DNA of 18,130 bases from assembly GCA_964432975.1 (NCBI GenBank), contig CAYSPS010000019.1, positions 1 through 18,130 on the forward strand. Direction: 5' to 3'. Source of the DNA: CAYSPS01 sp964432975. Lineage in GTDB: Bacteria > Babelota > Babeliae > Babelales > UBA12409. A model generated the notes under the pieces. It worked only from the letters and a program-made list of their open reading frames with translations, ran no database searches and was not told the DNA's origin. Every line of letters starts with the position of its first letter. The first letter of the stretch is position 1. The position numbers and the translations under genes are program-made. This document shows positions 1-5,946 of the stretch, in pieces.

Positions 1-33
1 AAGAGTAGTTCATTTTTTTATTTTGTTTAACTC

Positions 34-336
34 TTATGTCGAGTTCGCGTTAACAAAGTATGGGGCATAGGGCGTTGTTGGTTTTTCTGGCAGGTTACCT
101 TGGGCTGGAAACCAAATTTTTATCATTAATTCCCGATAAGGGTGCGCCGGGTCATCGCTGTAAATTTCTTTGCGCGACGTATCAATCCAGTGATATTCTT
201 TGGTGCCAACGGCATATGGGCCAGTTGGTTTTGGAAAATAAAATGGTGGCTGAAACCATAAAAGGTAACTTACGGGTCCGGCAGCCAAAAGTACAATGGT
301 AGTGGCAAAACAAAGAAAATATATAAATATTTTCAT
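34..336 (-). pseudogene. Truncated PAF-acetylhydrolase / dienelactone-hydrolase-like N-terminal fragment
   Basis: The fragment is 100 residues from the ATG at 336 to a TAA at 34-36. Residues 1-25 form an N-terminal membrane anchor or signal segment. The stretch after it (TGPYAVGTKEYHW, then DTSRKEIYSDDPAHPYREL and KIWFPA) resembles the N-terminal region of the platelet-activating-factor acetylhydrolase / dienelactone hydrolase group of alpha/beta hydrolases. Such enzymes are normally several times longer, and the nucleophile GxSxG and the His/Asp of the triad are absent. An open frame continues upstream to 486, but ATG 336 is preferred because a purine-rich AAAGAAA lies just before it and the signal-like segment begins there. 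A TATACT box at 389-384 (minus) could be its -10. It may be a relic or the broken side of a rearrangement, since it lies beside an IS200 element and near the window edge. Family assignment is moderately sure; its being non-functional is inferred from length. Confidence 0.55.
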
Positions 337-480
337 AGTGTTTCTTTTTTTAAAATAAATCAGAGTGCGTTCCCGTACGCGCAAGTATAATTTCTTTAGA
401 AAGGGTAAACCACTAGTTTGACTAGTAGGACTCACCAGGCACGGCCTTGAGCTGTAGTTTTGGATGACGTTGTTATAAAC

Positions 481-504
481 TTTCATGGCTTGACGGTCAT
501 GAAA
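481..504 (+). promoter_or_regulatory. Hairpin overlapping the tnpA ribosome binding site
   Basis: TTTCATG at 481-487 and CATGAAA at 498-504 form a perfect 7-bp stem with a 10-nt loop. The 3' arm runs into the putative Shine-Dalgarno GAAAGG at 501-506, five bases before the tnpA ATG at 512. In an RNA the stem would hide part of the binding site. Repression of IS200 tnpA by a 5' stem-loop is established for enterobacterial IS200; the same role here is inferred. Confidence 0.5.
487..498 (+). repeat. Left arm of 12-bp inverted repeat flanking tnpA
   Basis: GGCTTGACGGTC at 487-498 is the exact reverse complement of GACCGTCAAGCC at 991-1002. This arm sits almost wholly in the loop of the 481-504 hairpin. 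Confidence 0.7.
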
Positions 505-511
505 GGCAATT

Positions 512-949
512 ATGACAACATCATCCTATGAAAGTCTAAGTCATTCGAGATGGGACTGCAAATATCATGTGGTCTTTGTTCCGAAGTACAGAAAGAAAGC
601 AATGTACGGCAAAATACGAGAGTTTTTGCGTGAGACATTTTACGAATTGGCGAGGCAAAAAGGGTGTGAGATTGTTTCAGGCAGCCTGGTCCAGGATCAC
701 GTTCATATGTTATTGCGCATACAACCGAAGTACTTAGTAGCAGAGATTGTTGGCTATTTGAAGGGGAAAAGCGCGATAGCAATAGCCAGAAAGTTTGGCG
801 GAAGAAGACGCAACTTTAACGGTGAAAGCTTTTGGGCCAGAGGGTACTCTGTTTCGACAGTTGGATATGATCAAGAAAATATTAAAGCCTACATAAGAAG
901 CCAGGAACAATTAGAAGGCAAAGGTTTTGATGAAAGCGGAATTTTTTGA
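512..949 (+). CDS. tnpA: IS200-type Y1 (HUH) transposase TnpA
   Basis: This single-strand DNA transposase cuts and joins element ends through a 5'-phosphotyrosine intermediate. The protein has 145 residues, the usual size for the family. The metal-binding HUH motif is His63-Val-His65 (DHVHMLL), the N-terminal strand reads WDCKYHVVFVPKYR (residues 14-27), and the catalytic tyrosine is expected to be Tyr127 in the C-terminal helix AYIRSQ. The conserved GYLKGKSA (81-88) and FWARGYSVSTVG (107-118) segments also fit. The ATG at 512 follows GAAAGG at a spacing of five. The frame is intact, so the enzyme may still be active. The gene stands alone between a truncated hydrolase and the DUF5674 cassette, consistent with an accessory region. 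Confidence 0.93.
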   Translation: MTTSSYESLSHSRWDCKYHVVFVPKYRKKAMYGKIREFLRETFYELARQKGCEIVSGSLVQDHVHMLLRIQPKYLVAEIVGYLKGKSAIAIARKFGGRRRNFNGESFWARGYSVSTVGYDQENIKAYIRSQEQLEGKGFDESGIF

Positions 950-968
950 GATTTTGTAAGTAAAACTG

Positions 969-985
969 GCAGTCTTTGAGACTGC
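969..985 (+). repeat. Perfect 7-bp hairpin downstream of tnpA
   Basis: GCAGTCT and AGACTGC flank a 3-nt loop (TTG), 19 bases after the tnpA stop codon. It could be a terminator-like or end-recognition structure of the IS, but no T-run follows, so a classic intrinsic terminator is unlikely. Confidence 0.6.
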
Positions 986-990
986 TCACA

Positions 991-1002
991 GACCGTCAAG
1001 CC
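991..1002 (-). repeat. Right arm of 12-bp inverted repeat flanking tnpA
   Basis: GACCGTCAAGCC is the exact reverse complement of 487-498. Its last three bases overlap the 5' arm of the bulged hairpin at 1000-1019. Confidence 0.7.
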
Positions 1003-1019
1003 TCCCGCTTTGCGGGGGC
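1000..1019 (+). repeat. Right-end imperfect palindrome with T bulge
   Basis: GCC-T-CCCGC pairs with GCGGG-GGC around a TTT loop, giving eight GC-rich pairs with one unpaired T (1003). This matches the bulged imperfect palindromes that TnpA recognises at IS608-like ends, so it is the best candidate for the right end of the element. Confidence 0.6.
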
Positions 1020-1116
1020 GTTATGACTCTATCTGAAAAACTTGTGAAAAGACGAATGGTGTTGCCAATATATACAAGCTATACTAACAATATTAAGCTT
1101 TGCAAAAGGTGAAAAT

Positions 1117-1461
1117 ATGCGTCTTGTTGAGAAAGCTATTTCTAACCAGGAATTTAAAACTATAGCCGACAAAAACTTTGGACATTTGGTTAAAGCCGTT
1201 GTTGATCTTGAAAAAGAGATTATGGCTATTGATGCTGAACTACACGCTGACTTGGAAGAATTTTTGTTAGAACAGGGTTCTCAACAAGAGCATTTGTGGG
1301 GCATTAATATTCATCCGGATAGTGTTTTACGTGATGGTTGGATTGAGTTTGATTCAATGATTAATTTACGGCCCTCACAAGGCAATAAAAGTCGCGGTGT
1401 AGATGACCCCCAAATTCGTGAACGCATAATACAACTTGTGTACAAATTGGTAACAACATGA
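1117..1461 (+). CDS. DUF5674-type conserved protein
   Basis: The product has 114 residues. The central pattern (FGHLVKAVVDLEKEIMAIDAE at about 21-41, then HADLEEFLLEQGS at about 43-55, and IEFDSMINLRP followed by SRGVDDPQIRERI at about 76-104) matches what I recall of the DUF5674 family, small proteins common in uncultured candidate phyla. No function is established that I know of. There is no signal peptide or membrane segment, and the many acidic residues with EFDS and NLRPSQGN strings give the look of a small cytosolic enzyme or binding protein. The ATG at 1117 follows AAGGTG with a spacing of five. The next gene starts inside this stop codon (ATGA overlap), so the two are translationally coupled. 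Confidence 0.75.
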   Translation: MRLVEKAISNQEFKTIADKNFGHLVKAVVDLEKEIMAIDAELHADLEEFLLEQGSQQEHLWGINIHPDSVLRDGWIEFDSMINLRPSQGNKSRGVDDPQIRERIIQLVYKLVTT

Positions 1462-1796
1462 CTTTTATTCACAAAGAACTTGCCGCTGGACGGTGGTTTA
1501 GGCTTTCTTTAATGGAGCAGTTGGCAAATGTTGGCAGTGATATTGAACGAACCATCTCGTGGAAAAATAAAGGAAATCTTGAATATAGTGCACAGGCCTT
1601 TGAACGAGCGCTTGAGCTCATTGATTTGACGGTTGCTGATCCAAAAAATAAAAGGCGATTGCGCGAAATTTTGCGTGCGCGTGAAGCATTGGTTGATCAC
1701 TTTGTGTATGACAACGAATATAATTCAACTGATGAGTCCTGGCAAAAATATTTTTATGCTTTTGCCTATGCAGCCGCGCTACAGCGTGGAAGATAA
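1458..1796 (+). CDS. Small helical protein coupled to DUF5674 (function unknown, faintly HEPN-like)
   Basis: The 112-residue product is mostly predicted helix, rich in Arg, Glu and Leu, with no export signal. It starts in an ATGA overlap with the DUF5674 gene. I do not recognise a named family, though it looks like a conserved protein type. Residues 44-62 (SAQAFERALELIDLTVADP) look like one helix of a small helical bundle, and Arg75-x5-His81 fits the loose RX4-6H motif of HEPN ribonucleases; this match is weak and may be chance. The C-terminal segment WQKYFYAFAYAAALQRGR recurs as a relic at 2116-2172. With an XRE-type regulator directly downstream, a toxin-antitoxin-like role is possible but unproven. 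Confidence 0.6.
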   Translation: MTFIHKELAAGRWFRLSLMEQLANVGSDIERTISWKNKGNLEYSAQAFERALELIDLTVADPKNKRRLREILRAREALVDHFVYDNEYNSTDESWQKYFYAFAYAAALQRGR

Positions 1797-1797
1797 T

Positions 1798-2097
1798 TTG
1801 TTCGTGAAAAATGTATATGATTCGTTCTCGCAGTCTTTGCAATCTCAAGTAGACAGTGAGGACGAGATTCCGGCTGACGAAGTTTTTAAAGATATTGATA
1901 AAAAATATGGAAAGGTTGGCGCTATCATTCGCGGATGTCGTGCTCGTGATGGACTTACTCAGAAGCAACTTGCTCGCAGACTCAGGATTCATCAGGTTCA
2001 TATTTCGCAAATCGAAAATGGAAAGCGCGTAGTTGGCAAGAAGTTAGCGCAAAAACTTGCTCAAGTATTTAATACTGATTATCGTTTGTTTCTGTAA
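1798..2097 (+). CDS. XRE/Cro-CI-type helix-turn-helix protein
   Basis: This is a DNA-binding protein of about 99 residues. The C-terminal half holds a typical HTH_3 domain: a GAIIRGCRARDGLTQKQLA helix pair, then the recognition helix IHQVHISQIENGKR and a closing helix GKKLAQKLAQVF. Such proteins often act as antitoxins or autorepressors. The frame is open from 1633, but the part before 1797 overlaps the preceding gene in another frame. TTG at 1798 is chosen because GGAAG lies five bases upstream (1788-1792). GTG 1804 and ATG 1756 or 1768 are alternatives. The residues before the HTH (acidic, VDSEDEIPADEVF) may be the partner-binding part. The HTH is sure; the exact start is not. Confidence 0.8.
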   Translation: MFVKNVYDSFSQSLQSQVDSEDEIPADEVFKDIDKKYGKVGAIIRGCRARDGLTQKQLARRLRIHQVHISQIENGKRVVGKKLAQKLAQVFNTDYRLFL

Positions 2098-2115
2098 AAT
2101 TCTGCCTATGGATTT

Positions 2116-2172
2116 TGGCAAAAATATTTTTATGCTCTTGCCTATGCAGTTGCGTTAAAGCGCGGCCGATAA
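2116..2172 (+). pseudogene. Relic: C-terminal 18 codons of a second copy of the 1458-1796 gene
   Basis: The bases encode WQKYFYALAYAVALKRGR and a TAA, the same as the end of the intact gene at 1740-1796 except for three conservative changes (F to L, A to V, Q to K). Several further differences are at silent third positions, so the copy diverged under selection as a real gene before its 5' part was lost. No start codon or upstream homology is present. Confidence 0.75.
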
Positions 2173-2173
2173 T

Positions 2174-2290
2174 TTATCTGAGAGTGTAGCTGATGCCTTT
2201 AACAAAAAAGTACAACTTTTTGATCGTGTGCCGTCGATAATTTTAGAAAAATTCGGGTTTTTATGTAAACTAGAGGTGCATTTTTGGTAA
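2174..2290 (+). pseudogene. Possible remnant of a second XRE-type partner N-terminus
   Basis: Right after the relic stop codon there are 38 open codons without a clear start (SVADAFNKKVQ near the beginning). The position equals that of the XRE gene after the intact copy, and the spacing of V, D, F and Q resembles its NVYDSFSQSLQ stretch. The helix-turn-helix itself is missing. The similarity is short and could be coincidence. The rest of the gap to 2341 shows no convincing gene. Confidence 0.3.
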
Positions 2291-2341
2291 CAAACTTTAT
2301 GATGGTGATTTGGGCCCACATTCTATTTTTGGCGCCGCAAA

Positions 2342-3169
2342 ATGAAGAAAAAACCCTTGGTAGATAATAAACAAATACTGAATATTGCATTACTGCAAAT
2401 ATCACCGCATGAAAGCACACAAGACAATTTAATTGTTGGTTTGTCTGCATGTGAGCGGGCGCGTCAGCATGGCGCTGATTTAGTGTTATTTCCTGAGCTT
2501 TGGCAGGTTGGGTATCAAAAAGAGTTATTTATTTCTGAAGATGCGATTAATCGCGAAAACGATTTTGTAAAAAGTTTTTGTGCTAAAGCACGTGAACTGA
2601 AAATGGCAATTGCTGTTACGTACTTGGGCAAAACCGCATCAAAACCAACTAATACTGTTGTACTTATTGACCGGACCGGAACCATTATACTTGAATATGC
2701 CAAAGTGCATCTGTGCGATTTTCTGGGCGGTTCTGATTGTGCCCTGAGTGCCGGAAAAGATTTTTTGGTTGCGCAATTGCAATATGCCGGTGGTACCGTG
2801 TGCGTGGGTGCGATGATTTGTTTTGATCGAGAATTTCCCGAAAGCGCACGTGTTCTTGCCAAACAGGGCGCTGAAATTATTATTGTGCCAAATGCGTGTT
2901 GTTTGGCTCATGATGTCGAGCTTGGTGATGTTCGTTTGCAACAAATTCGTTCGCGTGCATTTGAAAATATGGTTGTCATGGCCGTTACCAATTATCCGGC
3001 GCCACGTTATGACGGCAATTCATGCGTGTGCGCGGCCAATGGTTCTTTTGTGTGCAAAGCTGGTGAGCGTGAAGAAATAGTTCTCGGGCAGGTTGACGTA
3101 ACAGCGCTGCGTGAATGGCGACAAAAAGAGGTTTGGGTCGCCGATAAAAATTCAATGTGGTTTAAATGA
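2342..3169 (+). CDS. Carbon-nitrogen hydrolase (nitrilase superfamily amidase)
   Basis: The 275-residue enzyme should hydrolyse a small amide or carbamoyl compound through a Glu-Lys-Cys triad. Glu52 is in LVLFPELWQVGY, Lys121 in YAKVHLCDF and Cys160 in GAMICFDREFPE, which also holds the second conserved Glu (Glu164). The final part (RSRAFENMVVMAVTNYP, residues 203-219) is typical of the fold. It is closest in style to N-carbamoylputrescine amidase or omega-amidase-like members, but the substrate cannot be read from sequence. There is no signal peptide. The ATG at 2342 lacks a clear Shine-Dalgarno sequence; an in-frame TGA at 2306-2308 limits any longer form. The stop overlaps the next start (ATGA), so it is coupled to the dehydrogenase. 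Confidence 0.9.
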   Translation: MKKKPLVDNKQILNIALLQISPHESTQDNLIVGLSACERARQHGADLVLFPELWQVGYQKELFISEDAINRENDFVKSFCAKARELKMAIAVTYLGKTASKPTNTVVLIDRTGTIILEYAKVHLCDFLGGSDCALSAGKDFLVAQLQYAGGTVCVGAMICFDREFPESARVLAKQGAEIIIVPNACCLAHDVELGDVRLQQIRSRAFENMVVMAVTNYPAPRYDGNSCVCAANGSFVCKAGEREEIVLGQVDVTALREWRQKEVWVADKNSMWFK

Positions 3170-3996
3170 AAAAAATATTTCTTATGACCATCGTTTTTCT
3201 GGTTACTGTTAGTGCGTGGTGTTTTGTGGTTTCTCCATGGCTTAATCGTGTGCCGCCTATCAATGAAGCAACCAAAACGTGCTTGATAACCGGAGCATCT
3301 TCGGGCATTGGTTATGAAATTGCACGTGAAATGGTCGCGCGTGGTTGGAAAGTAATCGGTGTGGCACGTCGTGAGGAGAATCTCAAAAAAGTTGCACAAA
3401 AACTTGGTGACTCATTTACTTTTTATGTGTGCGATACAAGCAAACCAGAGCAAGTACGCGCAGTGAGTGAGCAGATTAAGAAAGATAATTTTAAGCCAAC
3501 ACTCTTTTTCTTGAATGTTGGAGTTGGCACGATCGAACAACCTTACGTCGCGATGTTTAATGCGCACAAACAGATGTTTGATACAAATTATTTTGGCGTT
3601 ATTACTTGGGTTGATGAATGGTTGAGCTTTGTAAAAGCGCTTAGTGGGGGAACATTTGTGGCAACGTCGTCTGTTGCAGCACTCTTTTCCGGTCCTTGCG
3701 CCGCCGGTTACGGTGCAAGTAAAGCCGCACTTAACGCGAGCTTTAAGGCACTCCGCCTGCGTTATCGTAAAGATAAGATTGGTTTTGTGGTTGTTATGCC
3801 CGGCCCGGTGGCAACTGATATACTAAAAACGGATAAACCATTACCGTTTACCCATCAACCTACGGAAGAGGCGCATCATATCGTGCAAAGAGTTTTTGCA
3901 GGCAAAAAACAAATTGAGCCATCGTGGTATTATTCAAGTGTTGTCCGGATACTTACCTGGTTGCCTGATGCATTGGTACTCAAAATGCTCAACTGA
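3166..3996 (+). CDS. Membrane-anchored short-chain dehydrogenase/reductase (SDR)
   Basis: This classical SDR of 276 residues has an N-terminal membrane helix (about 3-23), which most family members lack. The nucleotide-binding TGASSGIG is at 42-49, and catalytic Asn141, Ser169, Tyr182 and Lys186 (YGASK) have the usual spacing. The usual NNAG structural motif is changed to LNVG (116-119). ARRE after the second strand (67-70) suggests NADP(H) preference. The PGPVATD segment (212-218) is the normal cofactor-loop region. It overlaps the amidase stop by four bases, so the two are probably one transcript. The substrate is unknown; the helix suggests a hydrophobic substrate at the membrane. Its 3' end abuts the ABC-ATPase fragment. 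Confidence 0.9.
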   Translation: MKKIFLMTIVFLVTVSAWCFVVSPWLNRVPPINEATKTCLITGASSGIGYEIAREMVARGWKVIGVARREENLKKVAQKLGDSFTFYVCDTSKPEQVRAVSEQIKKDNFKPTLFFLNVGVGTIEQPYVAMFNAHKQMFDTNYFGVITWVDEWLSFVKALSGGTFVATSSVAALFSGPCAAGYGASKAALNASFKALRLRYRKDKIGFVVVMPGPVATDILKTDKPLPFTHQPTEEAHHIVQRVFAGKKQIEPSWYYSSVVRILTWLPDALVLKMLN

Positions 3997-4216
3997 AGCG
4001 CTTGATCCGCAAAATAAGCAATTGTTAGCAATGCTTTTGCACGATTTGAATGCGGCAGGGGTGACGATTGGGCTGTGCAGCCACGATTCGCTCTTGATTA
4101 AGTCATTACTTGATCAGGTCTATTTTTTAGAAAACGAAACTATTGTTGAGCATGCTGATTTTAAAAAGGGTGCATGCCTATGCAGTGGTCATATTGAAAC
4201 ATTTTTGTCACATTAA
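3992..4216 (+). pseudogene. 3' fragment of an ABC transporter ATP-binding protein
   Basis: The open frame encodes TEALDPQNKQLLAMLLHDLN and then VTIGLCSHD. These are the D-loop (ALDP) and H-switch (His in SHD) of an ABC ATPase, followed by the usual tail (VYFLENETIVEHADF) to TAA 4216. Walker A, Q-loop, signature LSGGQ and Walker B are all missing. Upstream codons in this frame lie inside the SDR gene and do not resemble an ABC protein. So only about the last third remains, joined at the SDR stop codon at 3994-3996. It resembles amino-acid-type importers. A deletion or an assembly join would both explain it. Confidence 0.8.
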
Positions 4217-4233
4217 CCGTACGGAGTGCAATC

Positions 4234-4983
4234 ATGGAAAAAACAAAACTGCTGTATTTGAATAATTTTAAGCAATACATCTGCGATGCGCATGTTTTAG
4301 AGATCACGCAAGATCAAAATAATTGGGTTGTTGTTTTAGATCAGACAGTTTTTTATCCCCAAGGTGGTGGGCAACCGTGTGATCAGGGAACAATTACGGG
4401 CAAAAATTCAGTTTTTATCGTAACCGATGTGCGCCTGCTTGATGGTATCGCCAGACACAAGGGTACTTTTAATGGCCAACCGTTTGATGTTGGTGAGCCA
4501 GTAACGTGTCAGATTGATCAGGTACGTAGAATTCTTGATAGCCGTATTCACTCTGCAGGGCACGTAATTGATAAAGCACTTTTTGAGCTCGGTTACACCT
4601 GGGCACCCGGCAAAAGTTACCACTTTCCTAATGGTCCTTATGTTGAATACCATGGTAGTTTAGCTGGCATTGATGTTGCAAAGTTAAAGGCAGATATCGA
4701 ACAGCTGTGCATGAAGTGGTGTACACAAGGGTTGGCTGTTGTAGCACATGTGGCTGACAAAAAACAGGCGCTGCAAGATGAACAGCTCAAGCGTCGCTGT
4801 CCATTTATTGCTGATTTGCCAGAAGAGAAACCGATTTATGTGATTTCTTATGGGAACAATTTTGCAAGCCCGTGCAGCGGTACACATGTTGCAGATGTTT
4901 CTGAAATCGGGAGCATCACGATTCGTAAGATTAAAGAATCAGATGGCGTTGTTCGTATTTCATACGATGTAAAACGTGACTAA
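4234..4983 (+). CDS. Free-standing alanyl-tRNA editing protein (AlaX type)
   Basis: This trans-editing hydrolase removes Ser or Gly wrongly attached to tRNA-Ala. It has 249 residues, the size of the medium AlaX class, with the glycine-rich PQGGGQP motif of AlaRS/AlaX at 42-48. The zinc ligands are His106 and His110 (HSAGH) with Cys214 and His218 (CSGTH). The C-terminal GSITIRKIKESDGVVRISY is the SAD-domain ending. There is no aminoacylation domain, so it is not a broken alaS. The ATG at 4234 follows GGAG at a spacing of seven. It stands alone on the plus strand after the ABC relic, with about 70 bases to the next gene. Confidence 0.93.
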   Translation: MEKTKLLYLNNFKQYICDAHVLEITQDQNNWVVVLDQTVFYPQGGGQPCDQGTITGKNSVFIVTDVRLLDGIARHKGTFNGQPFDVGEPVTCQIDQVRRILDSRIHSAGHVIDKALFELGYTWAPGKSYHFPNGPYVEYHGSLAGIDVAKLKADIEQLCMKWCTQGLAVVAHVADKKQALQDEQLKRRCPFIADLPEEKPIYVISYGNNFASPCSGTHVADVSEIGSITIRKIKESDGVVRISYDVKRD

Positions 4984-5053
4984 ATTTTGCCAATAAGTTT
5001 CATATATTGTACGTTTTTTGTAAGCAGGTAAAAAATTAGTAAAGCATGGAATA

Positions 5054-5317
5054 ATGAAATATTCATACTTTTTTCTTTGTATTTTTTTGACCGTTAGTTA
5101 TGCAACGCATGCGATGTACAAGGTTCCTGATAAAAATCAGAAAAAGTGGGCAGTGCTCACCTTTTTGCAGCACGTGCTTCCCATAGTATTTCGACAGAGT
5201 CGGTGCGAAATGCAGGGATTGGGCGATAGTCCCTCGACACAGTGGTTGGCAGACAGTGAGCGTGACTGGCAGTCTATTTGTTGTCCGTCAGCAGCGGGGC
5301 TTTCTGTTCGCATTTAG
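5054..5317 (+). CDS. Small putative secreted protein, unknown
   Basis: The ORF encodes 87 residues. Residues 1-20 look like a signal peptide, with a hydrophobic FFLCIFLTVSYA core and THA as a likely cleavage site. The rest has four cysteines and no recognisable domain. The second half is less convincing: it overlaps DNA with nested inverted repeats (5188-5211 and around 5217-5233), so the true gene may be shorter, frameshifted or a relic. GGA lies five bases before the ATG. Confidence 0.45.
   Translation: MKYSYFFLCIFLTVSYATHAMYKVPDKNQKKWAVLTFLQHVLPIVFRQSRCEMQGLGDSPSTQWLADSERDWQSICCPSAAGLSVRI
5188..5211. repeat. Nested inverted repeat inside the small secreted ORF
   Basis: ATTTCG (5188-5193) and CGAAAT (5206-5211) flank a smaller CGAC-AGA-GTCG hairpin (5192-5202) that competes with it. 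A GGGA/TCCC pair follows at about 5217-5233. The role is unknown. Confidence 0.35.
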
Positions 5318-5327
5318 CGCAAATACT

Positions 5328-5837
5328 TTAACGTGTAAAATCGATATGTTGTTTTTGGCTATAAAGTGCAAAAGATTGACCGTTTATCGCACGATCTACG
5401 GCTAAAATACCATCAAGATGATCATATTCATGTTGTAATAATTCAGATAAATCACCAGTAAGTTCCCACGTATGATCTTGCCAATCAAGATCTTTAAATG
5501 CGAGTGTGATTTTTGCATGTCGCCTTACCTTAACAAGCAGGTCGGGAAATGACATGCAATCATCCCAAAGTTCGATAAGTTCGGGGCTTTTGTAGGTGAA
5601 AGTTGGATTGATGAACACAACTGGCTTGTCAATATGCATGTACAAAAGTCGCTTCATGACTCCGATTTGTGGTGCAGCAATAGCACGGCCACGGTGGTAT
5701 TGCGTGCGAAAATCCATCATTGCCGTGTGCAATTGATCAATAATTGGTTGAAGCGTTTTGTATTCATCTTTTGAGATAGATGCAGAAACTTTACGTAATT
5801 GCGGATTGCCTAACAAGAGAATGGTTGGTTTTGGCAT
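5328..5837 (-). CDS. def: Peptide deformylase
   Basis: The enzyme removes the formyl group from the N-terminal Met of new proteins and has 169 residues. Metal ligands are Cys94 in DDCMS, and His136 and His140 in QHEYDH with catalytic Glu137. Motif 1 reads GRAIAAPQ (50-57), where the usual second Gly is Ala, and motif 2 is DDCMS instead of EGCLS. These are diverged but keep every catalytic residue. The ATG at 5837 follows AAAGG at a spacing of about six (minus strand). A strong promoter (TTGACA, 16 bp, TAGAAT) lies at 5916-5889. No fmt gene is beside it. It is divergent from the NUDIX gene. Confidence 0.92.
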   Translation of the reverse strand: MPKPTILLLGNPQLRKVSASISKDEYKTLQPIIDQLHTAMMDFRTQYHRGRAIAAPQIGVMKRLLYMHIDKPVVFINPTFTYKSPELIELWDDCMSFPDLLVKVRRHAKITLAFKDLDWQDHTWELTGDLSELLQHEYDHLDGILAVDRAINGQSFALYSQKQHIDFTR

Positions 5838-5860
5838 AACAAGCCTTTTATATGTATAAT
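5831..5860 (+). promoter_or_regulatory. Candidate promoter for the NUDIX gene
   Basis: TTGGCA (5831-5836), an 18-bp spacer and a perfect TATAAT (5855-5860) point to the NUDIX gene. It begins inside the first codons of def and faces the def promoter, so the two transcripts would overlap. Confidence 0.4.
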
Positions 5861-5888
5861 GAAAGTGAAATAGAAAAGAATTACTTTT

Positions 5889-5916
5889 ATTCTATGCCGT
5901 TGATTGTTCTTGTCAA
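5889..5916 (-). promoter_or_regulatory. Promoter of def
   Basis: On the minus strand there is a perfect TTGACA (5916-5911), a 16-bp spacer and TAGAAT (5894-5889). Transcription would start near 5882, giving a leader of about 45 bases. Confidence 0.55.
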
Positions 5917-5946
5917 AGGTTGAGATATGGATTGTTTGGAATAAGT

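Larger units (their letters stand above)
481..1027 (+). mobile_element. IS200/IS605-family element, tnpA only (ends approximate)
   Basis: A single Y1 transposase gene is framed by subterminal hairpins at 481-504 on the left and 969-985 and 1000-1019 on the right. There are no long terminal inverted repeats of the DDE type, as expected for IS200-group elements, which move as single strands. The right hairpin has a T bulge in its stem, a known feature of the imperfect palindromes that IS608-type TnpA binds. No tnpB accessory gene is present. The exact cleavage sites cannot be set from one copy; the limits given are only the outermost structures seen. The motif TTATGAC occurs at 510-516 and 1021-1027, but the first copy contains the tnpA start codon, so it is not a target duplication. 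Confidence 0.7.

Noticed and set aside
510..1027. TTATGAC at 510-516 and 1021-1027 as target site duplication
   Set aside because: The left copy includes the tnpA start codon, and IS200-group elements do not create target duplications.
1633..1797. Extended N-terminus of the XRE protein starting at 1633
   Set aside because: It overlaps the preceding well-supported gene in another frame, has no Shine-Dalgarno sequence, and the extra residues have no domain-like pattern.
2291..2345. Short open stretch (YDGDLGPHSIFGAAK) before the amidase
   Set aside because: It is only about 20 codons, with no start or partner frame. It may be part of the decayed region but cannot be assigned.
3896..3991. Start of the ABC-like frame at 3896
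   Set aside because: The bases before 3992 encode the SDR in its own frame, and the alternative translation has no ABC similarity.
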